A stretch of DNA of 5,516 nt from Nitrososphaerales archaeon TH1920 (lineage in GTDB: Archaea; Thermoproteota; Nitrososphaeria; Nitrososphaerales; Nitrososphaeraceae): contig JAATVM010000243.1 in NCBI GenBank assembly GCA_014523495.1, positions 1 to 5,516 of the forward strand, read 5' to 3'. A program made the position numbers and the translations under genes. This document shows, in pieces, positions 1 to 4,499 of the stretch; the stretch's first letter is position 1, and every line of letters starts with the position of its first letter. The notes beneath the pieces were generated by a model, which saw only the letters and a list, made by a program, of their open reading frames with translations, had not been told where the DNA came from and did no database searches.

Positions 1-153
1 AAGGACAATATACGAACCAGTCTAAAAAAAATCTAGATGATGTCGTTAAATGATCTGAACGGTTTCAATAAAGGAAGCGTCGAGAGGACCAAATCTTTAT
101 TTTCGCTCTATTGATTATAACCTGGCATGATTTTTAGTTAGCTTACAAATTCT

Positions 154-169
154 TTACCAAATTTGGTAA
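154..169. promoter_or_regulatory. Perfect 16-bp palindrome, operator-like
   Basis: Two abutting half-sites TTACCAAA and TTTGGTAA form a perfect dyad with no spacer. This is the type of site bound by homodimeric helix-turn-helix regulators. By simple counting, a perfect 16-bp palindrome is expected about 0.08 times in a window this size, somewhat more in AT-rich DNA. No gene start lies beside it, so the regulated target is unknown. It could instead form a hairpin in a transcript, although the lack of a loop argues against that. Confidence 0.4.
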
Positions 170-268
170 TCACTGATTAAATTACTGCGTTAAATTTACT
201 ATCCGATCGTAGCTACACTACATATACATAAGACGAAGGACTAGGTAATCGATTTACTATAACATCAA

Positions 269-310
269 GAATGCATGAATGAATTATAAATACATCATTG
301 ACATGCATTC
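269..310. repeat. Inverted repeat flanking a TATA-like core
   Basis: GAATGCATG (269-277) and CATGCATTC (302-310) are perfect 9-bp inverted arms. Inside them AATGA (278-282) and TCATT (295-299) also pair, leaving a 2-base bulge (300-301), so the extended stem is 14 bp around a 12-base loop. The loop holds a good archaeal TATA-like sequence, TTATAAATA (284-292). Read as DNA, this is a promoter with operator arms about three helical turns apart, firing either way. Read as RNA, it is a hairpin starting about 31 bases after the L10e stop that could define or protect the mRNA 3' end. I cannot choose between these. Confidence 0.4.
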
Positions 311-340
311 GGTAATAAAAGAAGTAGAGTTAATTAGTTA
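311..340 (-). terminator. Likely T-tract terminator of the L10e gene
   Basis: Reading leftwards from the L10e stop, the non-template strand shows a pyrimidine/T-rich stretch (CTTCTTTTATT, 313-323). Archaeal RNA polymerase terminates at such T-rich tracts without needing a hairpin. The inverted repeat at 269-310 lies directly beyond it and may contribute. The call rests on composition and position only. Confidence 0.35.
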
Positions 341-856
341 TTAATTATCCTCTATGCCTTTATTTTTTAATAAAGTTACTTTAACAGTTGTTGGACAGCC
401 TAATTTGCTTGATGCAACCTTAAAACCACTCTTTGCCAATTGTAAGTTTGCCTTAGAAACATATGCTTCAAATATTGATTGTTCTGGCTTAACCCTAGCA
501 GCAAGTCCTGTTGCTTTACCAAATGCTCTTCTCATCCCTTCTTGTAACCTATCTGCTCCCGCGGTTGCAATCATTTTATTTTCTCGTAGGATCAAATGGG
601 GATAAACTGTAAGTCTGGAAAAAAAACTCATGTCACCAGCTTGGGCCATTGTCTTGTTTGCCGCCAGTCTTGCTGCTTCTAATGCATTGTGTCTTATCTG
701 CATTTTTTCACTAACAATTAATTCAAGTTTGTAATCATAATCTACTTTGGACTGCCCTGAAGAAAACCTTGCTATCTTTAGCTGAGGTTTTCCAGAGATG
801 TATTCTCTTCTCACATAAGGCATTCCCTTGGTTTCTCTGTAATTAACACCCTTCAT
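341..856 (-). CDS. rpl10e: 50S ribosomal protein L10e (uL16 family)
   Basis: This encodes the archaeal L10e protein, counterpart of bacterial L16 (uL16). In the large subunit it lies near the A-site tRNA and the central protuberance and helps shape the peptidyl-transferase environment. The 171 residues match the usual archaeal length. The family core is clear: YVRREYI in the N-terminal part (14-20), the hallmark QIRHNALEAARLAANK (53-68), VYPHLILRENK (84-94) followed by an Ala/Gly-rich loop with ADRLQEGMRRAFGKATG (101-117), and a C-terminal alpha/beta region. The N-terminus starts MKGVNYRETKG, unlike the common MPxRPxRCYR opening, but the ATG sits 54 bases from the divergent endA start with an AT-rich box at leaderless distance. 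The gene is monocistronic here: no minus-strand gene lies within 1 kb upstream or in the 340 bases downstream. Confidence 0.96.
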   Translation of the reverse strand: MKGVNYRETKGMPYVRREYISGKPQLKIARFSSGQSKVDYDYKLELIVSEKMQIRHNALEAARLAANKTMAQAGDMSFFSRLTVYPHLILRENKMIATAGADRLQEGMRRAFGKATGLAARVKPEQSIFEAYVSKANLQLAKSGFKVASSKLGCPTTVKVTLLKNKGIEDN

Positions 857-867
857 AACTCATCATT

Positions 868-886
868 TATTTTAATACTTAAATCC
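868..886. promoter_or_regulatory. Shared divergent TATA region of rpl10e and endA
   Basis: Only 54 bases separate the two divergent ATGs. The single AT-rich block in that gap, TTTAATACTTAAAT (871-884), is nearly symmetric. Its centre is about 24 bases from the L10e start and about 31 from the endA start, so it can act as TATA box in both directions and would give leaderless or nearly leaderless mRNAs. No Shine-Dalgarno sequence precedes either start. Two overlapping TATA boxes remain possible. Confidence 0.5.
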
Positions 887-910
887 CTCTTTCAGAGTGA
901 TTTAATCGTT

Positions 911-1510
911 ATGTCTTTAGAAGCGGATCAAAATTCTGAATTCCAAAATATAATTGAAGGTGTTTTGACTAAAAAATGCTTGATAAAGATTAATGATTTA
1001 AGATCTCAAGATCAGCTTCGCAATAAAGGATACGGTGACAAGGAAGGTAATAATTATTTCTTGGAACCATACGAGGCACTTTATCTGATTTATCTCAATA
1101 AACTGGTCATTACTAATGGTAATGTAGTTGACTTTAGCAGTCTATTGAAACATGTATTAAAATATGATAAGGAGATAGTTACAAAATTTCTAGTCTATAG
1201 GGATTTAAGAAGTAGAGGTTACGTTGTTAAGGAGGGATTTGGATTTGGTGCAGATTTTAGGGTATATGAAAGGGGAGGATATGAAAAGAAACGCGCAAAA
1301 TACGTATTTTTCTGCATTAACGAAGGGACTAACATCAAGGTCGGGGAGCTTTCTAAAATTGTGCGTGAAATTGAAATAATGGGAAAAAATGCGATTGCCG
1401 CAGTAGTAGAAAGACGCGGTGAGGTAATTTATTACAAGCTCACCAATATGAAATTTAATAAAAACAGAAAGCAAGAAACAAATTTTACCCTTAACGAAAG
1501 AAATAGTTAA
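911..1510 (+). CDS. endA: tRNA-intron (splicing) endonuclease subunit, catalytic His missing
   Basis: The protein belongs to the archaeal tRNA-splicing endonuclease family, which cuts bulge-helix-bulge motifs at intron borders. At 199 residues it has the two-domain layout: an N-terminal alpha/beta domain (about 15-85) and the C-terminal nuclease fold (about 92-182) opened by FLVYRDLRSRGYVVKEGFGF. The active-site region is ADFRVYERG (114-122), with the expected catalytic Tyr119, and the catalytic Lys corresponds to Lys159. The His normally about 10 residues after the Tyr and about 31 before the Lys is absent: that position reads KKRAKY, with Arg128 in its place. The C-terminal strand EVIYYKL (171-177) is typical. 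In several archaeal lineages the enzyme is (alpha-beta)2 with one catalytic and one structural subunit, so this may be the structural partner. The protein ends in a short basic/polar tail. ATG 911 lacks a Shine-Dalgarno sequence and fits leaderless initiation. Confidence 0.9.
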   Translation: MSLEADQNSEFQNIIEGVLTKKCLIKINDLRSQDQLRNKGYGDKEGNNYFLEPYEALYLIYLNKLVITNGNVVDFSSLLKHVLKYDKEIVTKFLVYRDLRSRGYVVKEGFGFGADFRVYERGGYEKKRAKYVFFCINEGTNIKVGELSKIVREIEIMGKNAIAAVVERRGEVIYYKLTNMKFNKNRKQETNFTLNERNS

Positions 1511-1533
1511 ATAAACAAAGTTGAAAATTTCAA

Positions 1534-1704
1534 ATGTTAGGAGTGACGTTCAAAGAAATCTACTGTCAAGATTGTAAAATAATTTTAGCTAGATACAACA
1601 TTGATTATTTTTCCGATGACAAGATTGATGAATTATCTAAACTCCATTACTATTATCATATTAGGGAAGGTCATTCAATAATAGTCAGGAAAAGAAACGG
1701 TTAG
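1534..1704 (+). CDS. Small Cys2-His2-type hypothetical protein (56 aa)
   Basis: An ATG-initiated frame of 56 codons begins 23 bases after the endA stop, in the same direction. The protein opens MLGVTFKEIYCQDCKIILAR and ends in a basic tail (REGHSIIVRKRNG). Residues C11-x2-C14 and H38-x3-H42 (in KLHYYYH) give a CxxC...HxxxH pattern suitable for one zinc ion, with a further His at 47. The 23-residue spacing between the pairs is longer than in a classic C2H2 finger. A TGA lies in frame four codons before the ATG, so the start cannot be much further upstream. TTGAAA-A-TTTCAA, a short palindrome (1521-1533), sits directly before the start. Co-transcription with endA is likely from spacing. I do not recognise the family; a nucleic-acid-binding role is only a guess from the residues. 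Confidence 0.65.
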   Translation: MLGVTFKEIYCQDCKIILARYNIDYFSDDKIDELSKLHYYYHIREGHSIIVRKRNG

Positions 1705-1757
1705 TAGAAAATCCCTTTAATTCCTATAAATTCAAAAAGTATCATAAGCAAGAATAA

Positions 1758-1782
1758 TATTTTTCCTCGCCGACTATTTTTT
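1758..1782 (+). terminator. T-tracts after the endA operon
   Basis: A T5 run (1760-1764) and a T6 run (1777-1782) follow about 55 and 72 bases after the small-protein stop. In archaea such tracts on the coding strand are sufficient for intrinsic termination. Nothing else nearby would end the transcript before the convergent tRNA gene. Confidence 0.4.
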
Positions 1783-1878
1783 ACTACAAGATAATGATGA
1801 TAAAGGTAGTCCCCCTATAACTCGAATAAAAATCAAGTGTAGATGAAGAGATTTTACCGGACTGCAGAATCTTGTAGT
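1783..1878 (+). ncRNA. Candidate kink-turn (box C/D-like) small RNA
   Basis: A perfect 10-bp stem (1783-1792 with 1869-1878) closes on an exact kink-turn. The bulge is three bases (1793-1795), followed by G1796-A1868 and A1797-G1867 as tandem sheared pairs, then U1798-A1866 and G1799-C1865. The 5' strand contains a perfect box C, ATGATGA (1794-1800). The opposite strand reads CAGA (1865-1868) where a box D would be CTGA, a change that still satisfies the kink-turn rules. An inner stem (1807-1812 with 1859-1864) and a small A/T hairpin (1829-1834 with 1850-1855) can form inside. AATAATATTTT at 1753-1763 is a TATA-like sequence about 26 bases upstream of 1783. If real, it would bind L7Ae; whether it guides 2'-O-methylation is open, as it is long for an archaeal C/D sRNA and C'/D' boxes are poor. 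Transcription is not shown. Confidence 0.35.
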
Positions 1879-1883
1879 TTGAA

Positions 1884-1959
1884 TGCTCCGACCGGGATTT
1901 GAACCCGGGATCGTCGCCTCGAGAGGGCGAAATGCTTAACCGGCCTACACCATCGGAGC
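1884..1959 (-). tRNA. tRNA-Glu (anticodon CTC)
   Basis: The minus strand folds into a complete cloverleaf. It has a 7-bp acceptor stem GCTCCGA/TCGGAGC with discriminator A, a D arm GTGT...GCAT, an anticodon stem TCGCC/GGCGA with 7-base loop CTCTCGA, a 5-base variable region CGATC, and a T arm CCGGG-TTCAAAT-CCCGG. The anticodon CTC (plus positions 1921-1923) reads the Glu codon GAG. There is no intron and the 3' CCA is not encoded, so it is added by CCA-adding enzyme. The total is 76 bases including the discriminator. The Glu-TTC isoacceptor must lie elsewhere. Confidence 0.97.
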
Positions 1960-1983
1960 GATAGAAAATTGGATAATTTTCTT

Positions 1984-1993
1984 CATATAAAAC
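1984..1993 (-). promoter_or_regulatory. TATA box of tRNA-Glu
   Basis: On the minus strand the sequence GTTTTATATG is centred about 29 bases before the tRNA 5' end, the classical spacing for an archaeal TATA box that starts transcription a few bases ahead of the mature tRNA. A 7-bp dyad, GAAAATT-GGAT-AATTTTC (1964-1981), fills the interval between the TATA box and the probable start site. Confidence 0.6.
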
Positions 1994-2187
1994 TTATGTT
2001 GATAACATTTCGTTAGCTCATCTCGAAAAAGTGACTTTAGTTGTAGACTTTAAAAGAAACATTATCATCTCCTAAATCAAGATTCAGAGACGATAGAAAA
2101 ACTGCTTTACATTGTTAATAATTAATTAAATTTTTAATCTCGAATAACTTTCCTCTTACAATCTAGTTTTTCATTAGTTTTAGTCTG

Positions 2188-2197
2188 ATTTATAAGG
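2188..2197 (+). promoter_or_regulatory. TATA box of the radical SAM gene
   Basis: ATTTATAAGG is centred about 26 bases ahead of ATG 2218, the distance expected for a leaderless archaeal mRNA. No Shine-Dalgarno sequence precedes the start; the bases directly before it are TATATAATAA. Confidence 0.5.
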
Positions 2198-2217
2198 TTC
2201 TTTGTGTTATATAATAA

Positions 2218-3294
2218 ATGTTGGCGTCTGTAGAAATATTGGGTAAAGAGGCAGAATTATTCTCCGAACTCCAAAATGGTAGAATACGATGTACTGCATG
2301 CGCCAGAAAATGTGAAATCCCAGAGGGAAAAATAGGACTCTGTGGGATTAGAGGTGTAAATAATAATAAATTATGGTTATATGTATATGGAAGAGTAATC
2401 GCAGGACATGTTGATCCAATTGAAAAGAAACCTGTAATTCATTATATGCCTGGATCTTCAATATATTCAATTGCTACAACAGGTTGCAATTGGCTGTGTA
2501 AATACTGTCAAAATTATGATATCTCACAAAGGAGAAAAATAGAAGGAACTGAAATGACTCCATCAGAAGTAGTGGATAAAGCACAATTTTATGGTGCACA
2601 AGGTATTGCCTACACATACAATGAGCCATCAATCTTTATGGAATTCGCGAAGGACTGTGGAATTGAAGCGCATAAAAAAGGAATTTTCAACATTTTCGTA
2701 TCTAATGGATACGATACACCAGAATCTGTTAATATGATGTCAAAATTTTTAGATTGTATAACAGTAGATTTTAAAGGTAGTGGTAATCAGGAATTTGTAA
2801 GACGTTATATTGGTATTCCTAGCTCAGAACCCATATTTTCAACACTAAAAGAAATAAAAACAAAAACTAATATTCATGTAGAAATAACTGATCTTATTGT
2901 TCCTCAAGTTGGTGACAATTTGGATTCTGCGCGAAACCTCTGCAAGTTTGTTTATGATGAGCTAGGACCGGACACCCCTGTTCATTTTTTACGATTTCAT
3001 CCTGACTACAAGATGATGGAGTTTGATTCAACACCCGTTTTAACTCTGGAAAAGCATTATGAACTAGCCAAACAAGTAGGATTAAACTATGTTTACATTG
3101 GTAATGTTCCGGGACATAAATTGGAAAATACTTACTGTCCTGATTGTGGTTACGTAGTAATTGAAAGATATGGTTTTAATATTGAGGGATGGAATTTGGA
3201 TGAAAGAAATTGTTGTAGAGAATGCGGACATAGCATACCAATTGTTGGATCTCTTCAAAAGAAAAGCAAAAGATGGTTTCAATTTATAGAATGA
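2218..3294 (+). CDS. amrS: AmmeMemoRadiSam-system radical SAM enzyme (PflA-like)
   Basis: A 358-residue radical S-adenosylmethionine protein of the family that accompanies AMMECR1 and MEMO1-like proteins and is often labelled pyruvate formate-lyase activating enzyme. The [4Fe-4S]-binding triad is intact as C90-NWL-C94-KY-C97. Before it lies the family's N-terminal Cys motif (C25-x2-C28-x3-C32 and C42 in GKIGLCGIRG). YTYNEPS (132-138) and FVSNGY (160-165) are core barrel motifs, and YIGNVPGH (293-300) marks the barrel end. A C-terminal ribbon with C307-x2-C310 and C333-x2-C336 probably binds zinc or a second cluster. The length is normal and no glycyl-radical enzyme is nearby, so a PFL-activase role is unlikely. 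Its substrate is not something I can state. AMMECR1 and MEMO1 homologues are not in this window. It has its own promoter and is not in an operon. Confidence 0.9.
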   Translation: MLASVEILGKEAELFSELQNGRIRCTACARKCEIPEGKIGLCGIRGVNNNKLWLYVYGRVIAGHVDPIEKKPVIHYMPGSSIYSIATTGCNWLCKYCQNYDISQRRKIEGTEMTPSEVVDKAQFYGAQGIAYTYNEPSIFMEFAKDCGIEAHKKGIFNIFVSNGYDTPESVNMMSKFLDCITVDFKGSGNQEFVRRYIGIPSSEPIFSTLKEIKTKTNIHVEITDLIVPQVGDNLDSARNLCKFVYDELGPDTPVHFLRFHPDYKMMEFDSTPVLTLEKHYELAKQVGLNYVYIGNVPGHKLENTYCPDCGYVVIERYGFNIEGWNLDERNCCRECGHSIPIVGSLQKKSKRWFQFIE

Positions 3295-3303
3295 TTTTCC
3301 CTT

Positions 3304-3404
3304 ATGTTGTCAAAATGCAATAGAACTTTGAATATGAAGCCCAATTTCGCACTCTGAAAAAGATTATTCCAATAGCTAATAATCTATCTTGATTTTCACA
3401 ACAT
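3304..3404. repeat. 12-bp inverted repeat (one mismatch) after the radical SAM gene
   Basis: ATGTTGTCAAAA (3304-3315) and TTTTCACAACAT (3393-3404) are inverted copies with a single mismatch, separated by 77 bases, and the right arm runs straight into a T6 tract. It may be a long-range stem in the 3' untranslated region of the upstream gene. It does not form a kink-turn: the bases after the 3-base offset on the 5' side are AA, not GA. Confidence 0.25.
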
Positions 3405-3414
3405 TGTTTTTTCC
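3405..3414 (+). terminator. T6 tract after the radical SAM gene
   Basis: A run of six T (3407-3412), about 113 bases after the stop, is the strongest T-tract before the next gene. A shorter T4 run lies immediately after the stop codon and could also end some transcripts. Confidence 0.3.
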
Positions 3415-3482
3415 TAGATCATATTCCCGTATCATGGCAATCGGAACAAAATAATAAATTAACTTGTGCGATTTCGGGTTCT

Positions 3483-3492
3483 AGATATATCT
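3483..3492 (+). promoter_or_regulatory. Probable TATA box of nnrD
   Basis: AGATATATCT is a perfect 10-bp palindrome containing TATATA, centred about 50 bases ahead of the TTG start. It would place the transcription start near 3512 and leave a leader of roughly 25 bases, unlike the leaderless layout of the other genes. No stronger TATA-like sequence sits at leaderless distance (around 3510). Confidence 0.35.
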
Positions 3493-3537
3493 TTTTAGGA
3501 AAGTTTTTGGCAAAGGCGTATCATAACATAATAAACA

Positions 3538-4410
3538 TTGACTGAATTAGTTTCCATAACACAAGATTATATAAAAAATAATGTAAAGACTCGTCATGAA
3601 AATTCTAAGAAAGGAGATAATGGAGTAGTACTTGTCATTGGTGGTAGCAGTGTATATCATGGCGCCCCGCTATTGGCATCATTAGCTGCGTTACGTGCCG
3701 GTGTTGATTTGGTTTATACCGCAGTACCTAGAATTATTATTAACGCAATAAGGTCTTATTCGCCTAATATCATTGCGTTACCCATGTCTGACAATACCCT
3801 TACAATTGGATCTGCAAATCGATTGATTAAGAGTCTTCCAAAGATACCAAATACTGCAACAATAGGAATGGGAATGTCAATATCCAAACCTGAAGCGTTA
3901 AATTCCCTTGTCAAGAAATTGAGGGAAAGTGGAACAAAACTAGTGCTAGATGCTTCAGCACTTATTCCAAGAGTATTAACAGAAATTACTAACAGTGATA
4001 CTATTATAACTCCCCACGTTGGAGAATACAAAAGAATTTTCGACGATAATGTGGGAATCACAGAAAAAGAAATCGTATCAAGTGTTTCAAGAATGGCAAT
4101 TAGGCATAAGATTACTATAATTCTAAAGGGATGGTTGAACGTAGTAGCTGATGAGCATGGGAAAGTTGCAACAATAAAAAGGAGTACTCCTGCAATGACT
4201 GTTGGAGGAACAGGCGATGTACTTGCAGGACTTGTGGCCGCACTTTATACAAAGATGAATTCTCCTTTTGATGCATCAGCTATGGCGGTTTATTTTAATG
4301 GAGTGGCTGCTCAGCTTGCATATAAGCAAGTTGGACTTCACATGGTAGCCACTGATTTGATAGAATATTTACCCAAGGTAATGATGCCATTTGACAAAAT
4401 ATCCAGTTAG
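3538..4410 (+). CDS. nnrD: ADP/ATP-dependent (S)-NAD(P)H-hydrate dehydratase
   Basis: A cytosolic repair enzyme that dehydrates damaged NADHX/NADPHX back to NAD(P)H using a nucleotide as energy source. The 290 residues form one ribokinase-like (YjeF C-terminal) domain. Visible motifs are KGDNGVVLVIGGSSVYHGAP (25-44), which matches the family opening, ALRAGVDLV (51-59), VLDASAL (136-142), TPHVGEYKRI (158-167), ILKGW (195-199) and the nucleotide-binding and catalytic GGTGDVLAG (223-231), with Asp227 the expected base. The N-terminal epimerase (NnrE) domain that is fused in many archaea and bacteria is absent, so NnrE must be separate or missing. The start is TTG: a TAA lies two codons upstream in frame, there is no ATG or GTG before the conserved KGD motif, and TTG leaves a sensible 24-residue lead. 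The next gene starts 89 bases on with its own promoter. Confidence 0.92.
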   Translation: MTELVSITQDYIKNNVKTRHENSKKGDNGVVLVIGGSSVYHGAPLLASLAALRAGVDLVYTAVPRIIINAIRSYSPNIIALPMSDNTLTIGSANRLIKSLPKIPNTATIGMGMSISKPEALNSLVKKLRESGTKLVLDASALIPRVLTEITNSDTIITPHVGEYKRIFDDNVGITEKEIVSSVSRMAIRHKITIILKGWLNVVADEHGKVATIKRSTPAMTVGGTGDVLAGLVAALYTKMNSPFDASAMAVYFNGVAAQLAYKQVGLHMVATDLIEYLPKVMMPFDKISS

Positions 4411-4420
4411 GAATAATCTG

Positions 4421-4440
4421 GAAATATTTTTTATTATTTG
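4421..4440 (+). terminator. T-rich terminator of nnrD
   Basis: ATATTTTTTATTATTTG begins about 14 bases after the nnrD stop and contains a T6 run (4427-4432). Close spacing to the stop and T-richness fit archaeal intrinsic termination. Confidence 0.5.
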
Positions 4441-4468
4441 TAAATCATTCCAATTCTAATTCACAATG

Positions 4469-4480
4469 ATATTTATTTTA
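4469..4480 (+). promoter_or_regulatory. TATA box of the exported protein gene
   Basis: TATTTATTTTA (4470-4480) is centred about 25 bases ahead of the GTG start at 4500 and would produce a leaderless mRNA beginning at or next to the start codon. A second AT-rich block, AATATATTTT (4490-4499), directly abuts the start and is too close to serve as the TATA box. Confidence 0.45.
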
Positions 4481-4499
4481 CTTTGAAATAATATATTTT

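Larger units (their letters stand above)
1..340. other. Non-coding region downstream of the L10e gene
   Basis: I find no gene in this stretch. The longest ATG-initiated frame I followed is 25 codons (37-114, plus strand), with no promoter or recognisable motif. Minus-strand starts near 126, 173, 223, 229 and 265 all meet stops within a few codons. What it does hold is a perfect 16-bp palindrome (154-169), a long inverted repeat around a TATA-like core (269-310), and short direct repeats: ATTTACTAT occurs at 194-202 and again at 252-260. It could be a regulatory region for a gene beyond the left edge, or contain an untranslated RNA. Nothing matches an RNA family I recognise. Confidence 0.6.

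Noticed and set aside
3..53. Plus-strand frame open from the left edge for 16 codons, possibly the end of an upstream gene
   Set aside because: Too short to judge; no recognisable C-terminal motif.
37..114. 25-codon ATG frame on the plus strand
   Set aside because: Too short to stand out from chance in AT-rich DNA; no TATA box at a suitable distance and no recognisable motif.
354..605. 83-codon plus-strand open frame antisense to the L10e gene
   Set aside because: It lies wholly inside the L10e coding sequence on the opposite strand, its protein has no recognisable motif, and the L10e reading is conserved beyond doubt.
860..870. Box C-like ATGATGA on the minus strand just ahead of the L10e ATG, possibly an L7Ae site
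   Set aside because: No box D or pairing stem is present around it, so no kink-turn can be drawn.
1205..1474. 89-codon minus-strand open frame inside endA
   Set aside because: Shadow of the endA coding sequence, with no coding-like features; the plus-strand protein has clear family motifs.
1783..1878. Minus-strand reading of the same stem as a 3' structure of the tRNA-Glu precursor
   Set aside because: The stem exists on both strands, but the G-A positions and box C fit only the plus strand; tRNA 3' processing does not need such a stem. I kept the plus-strand reading.
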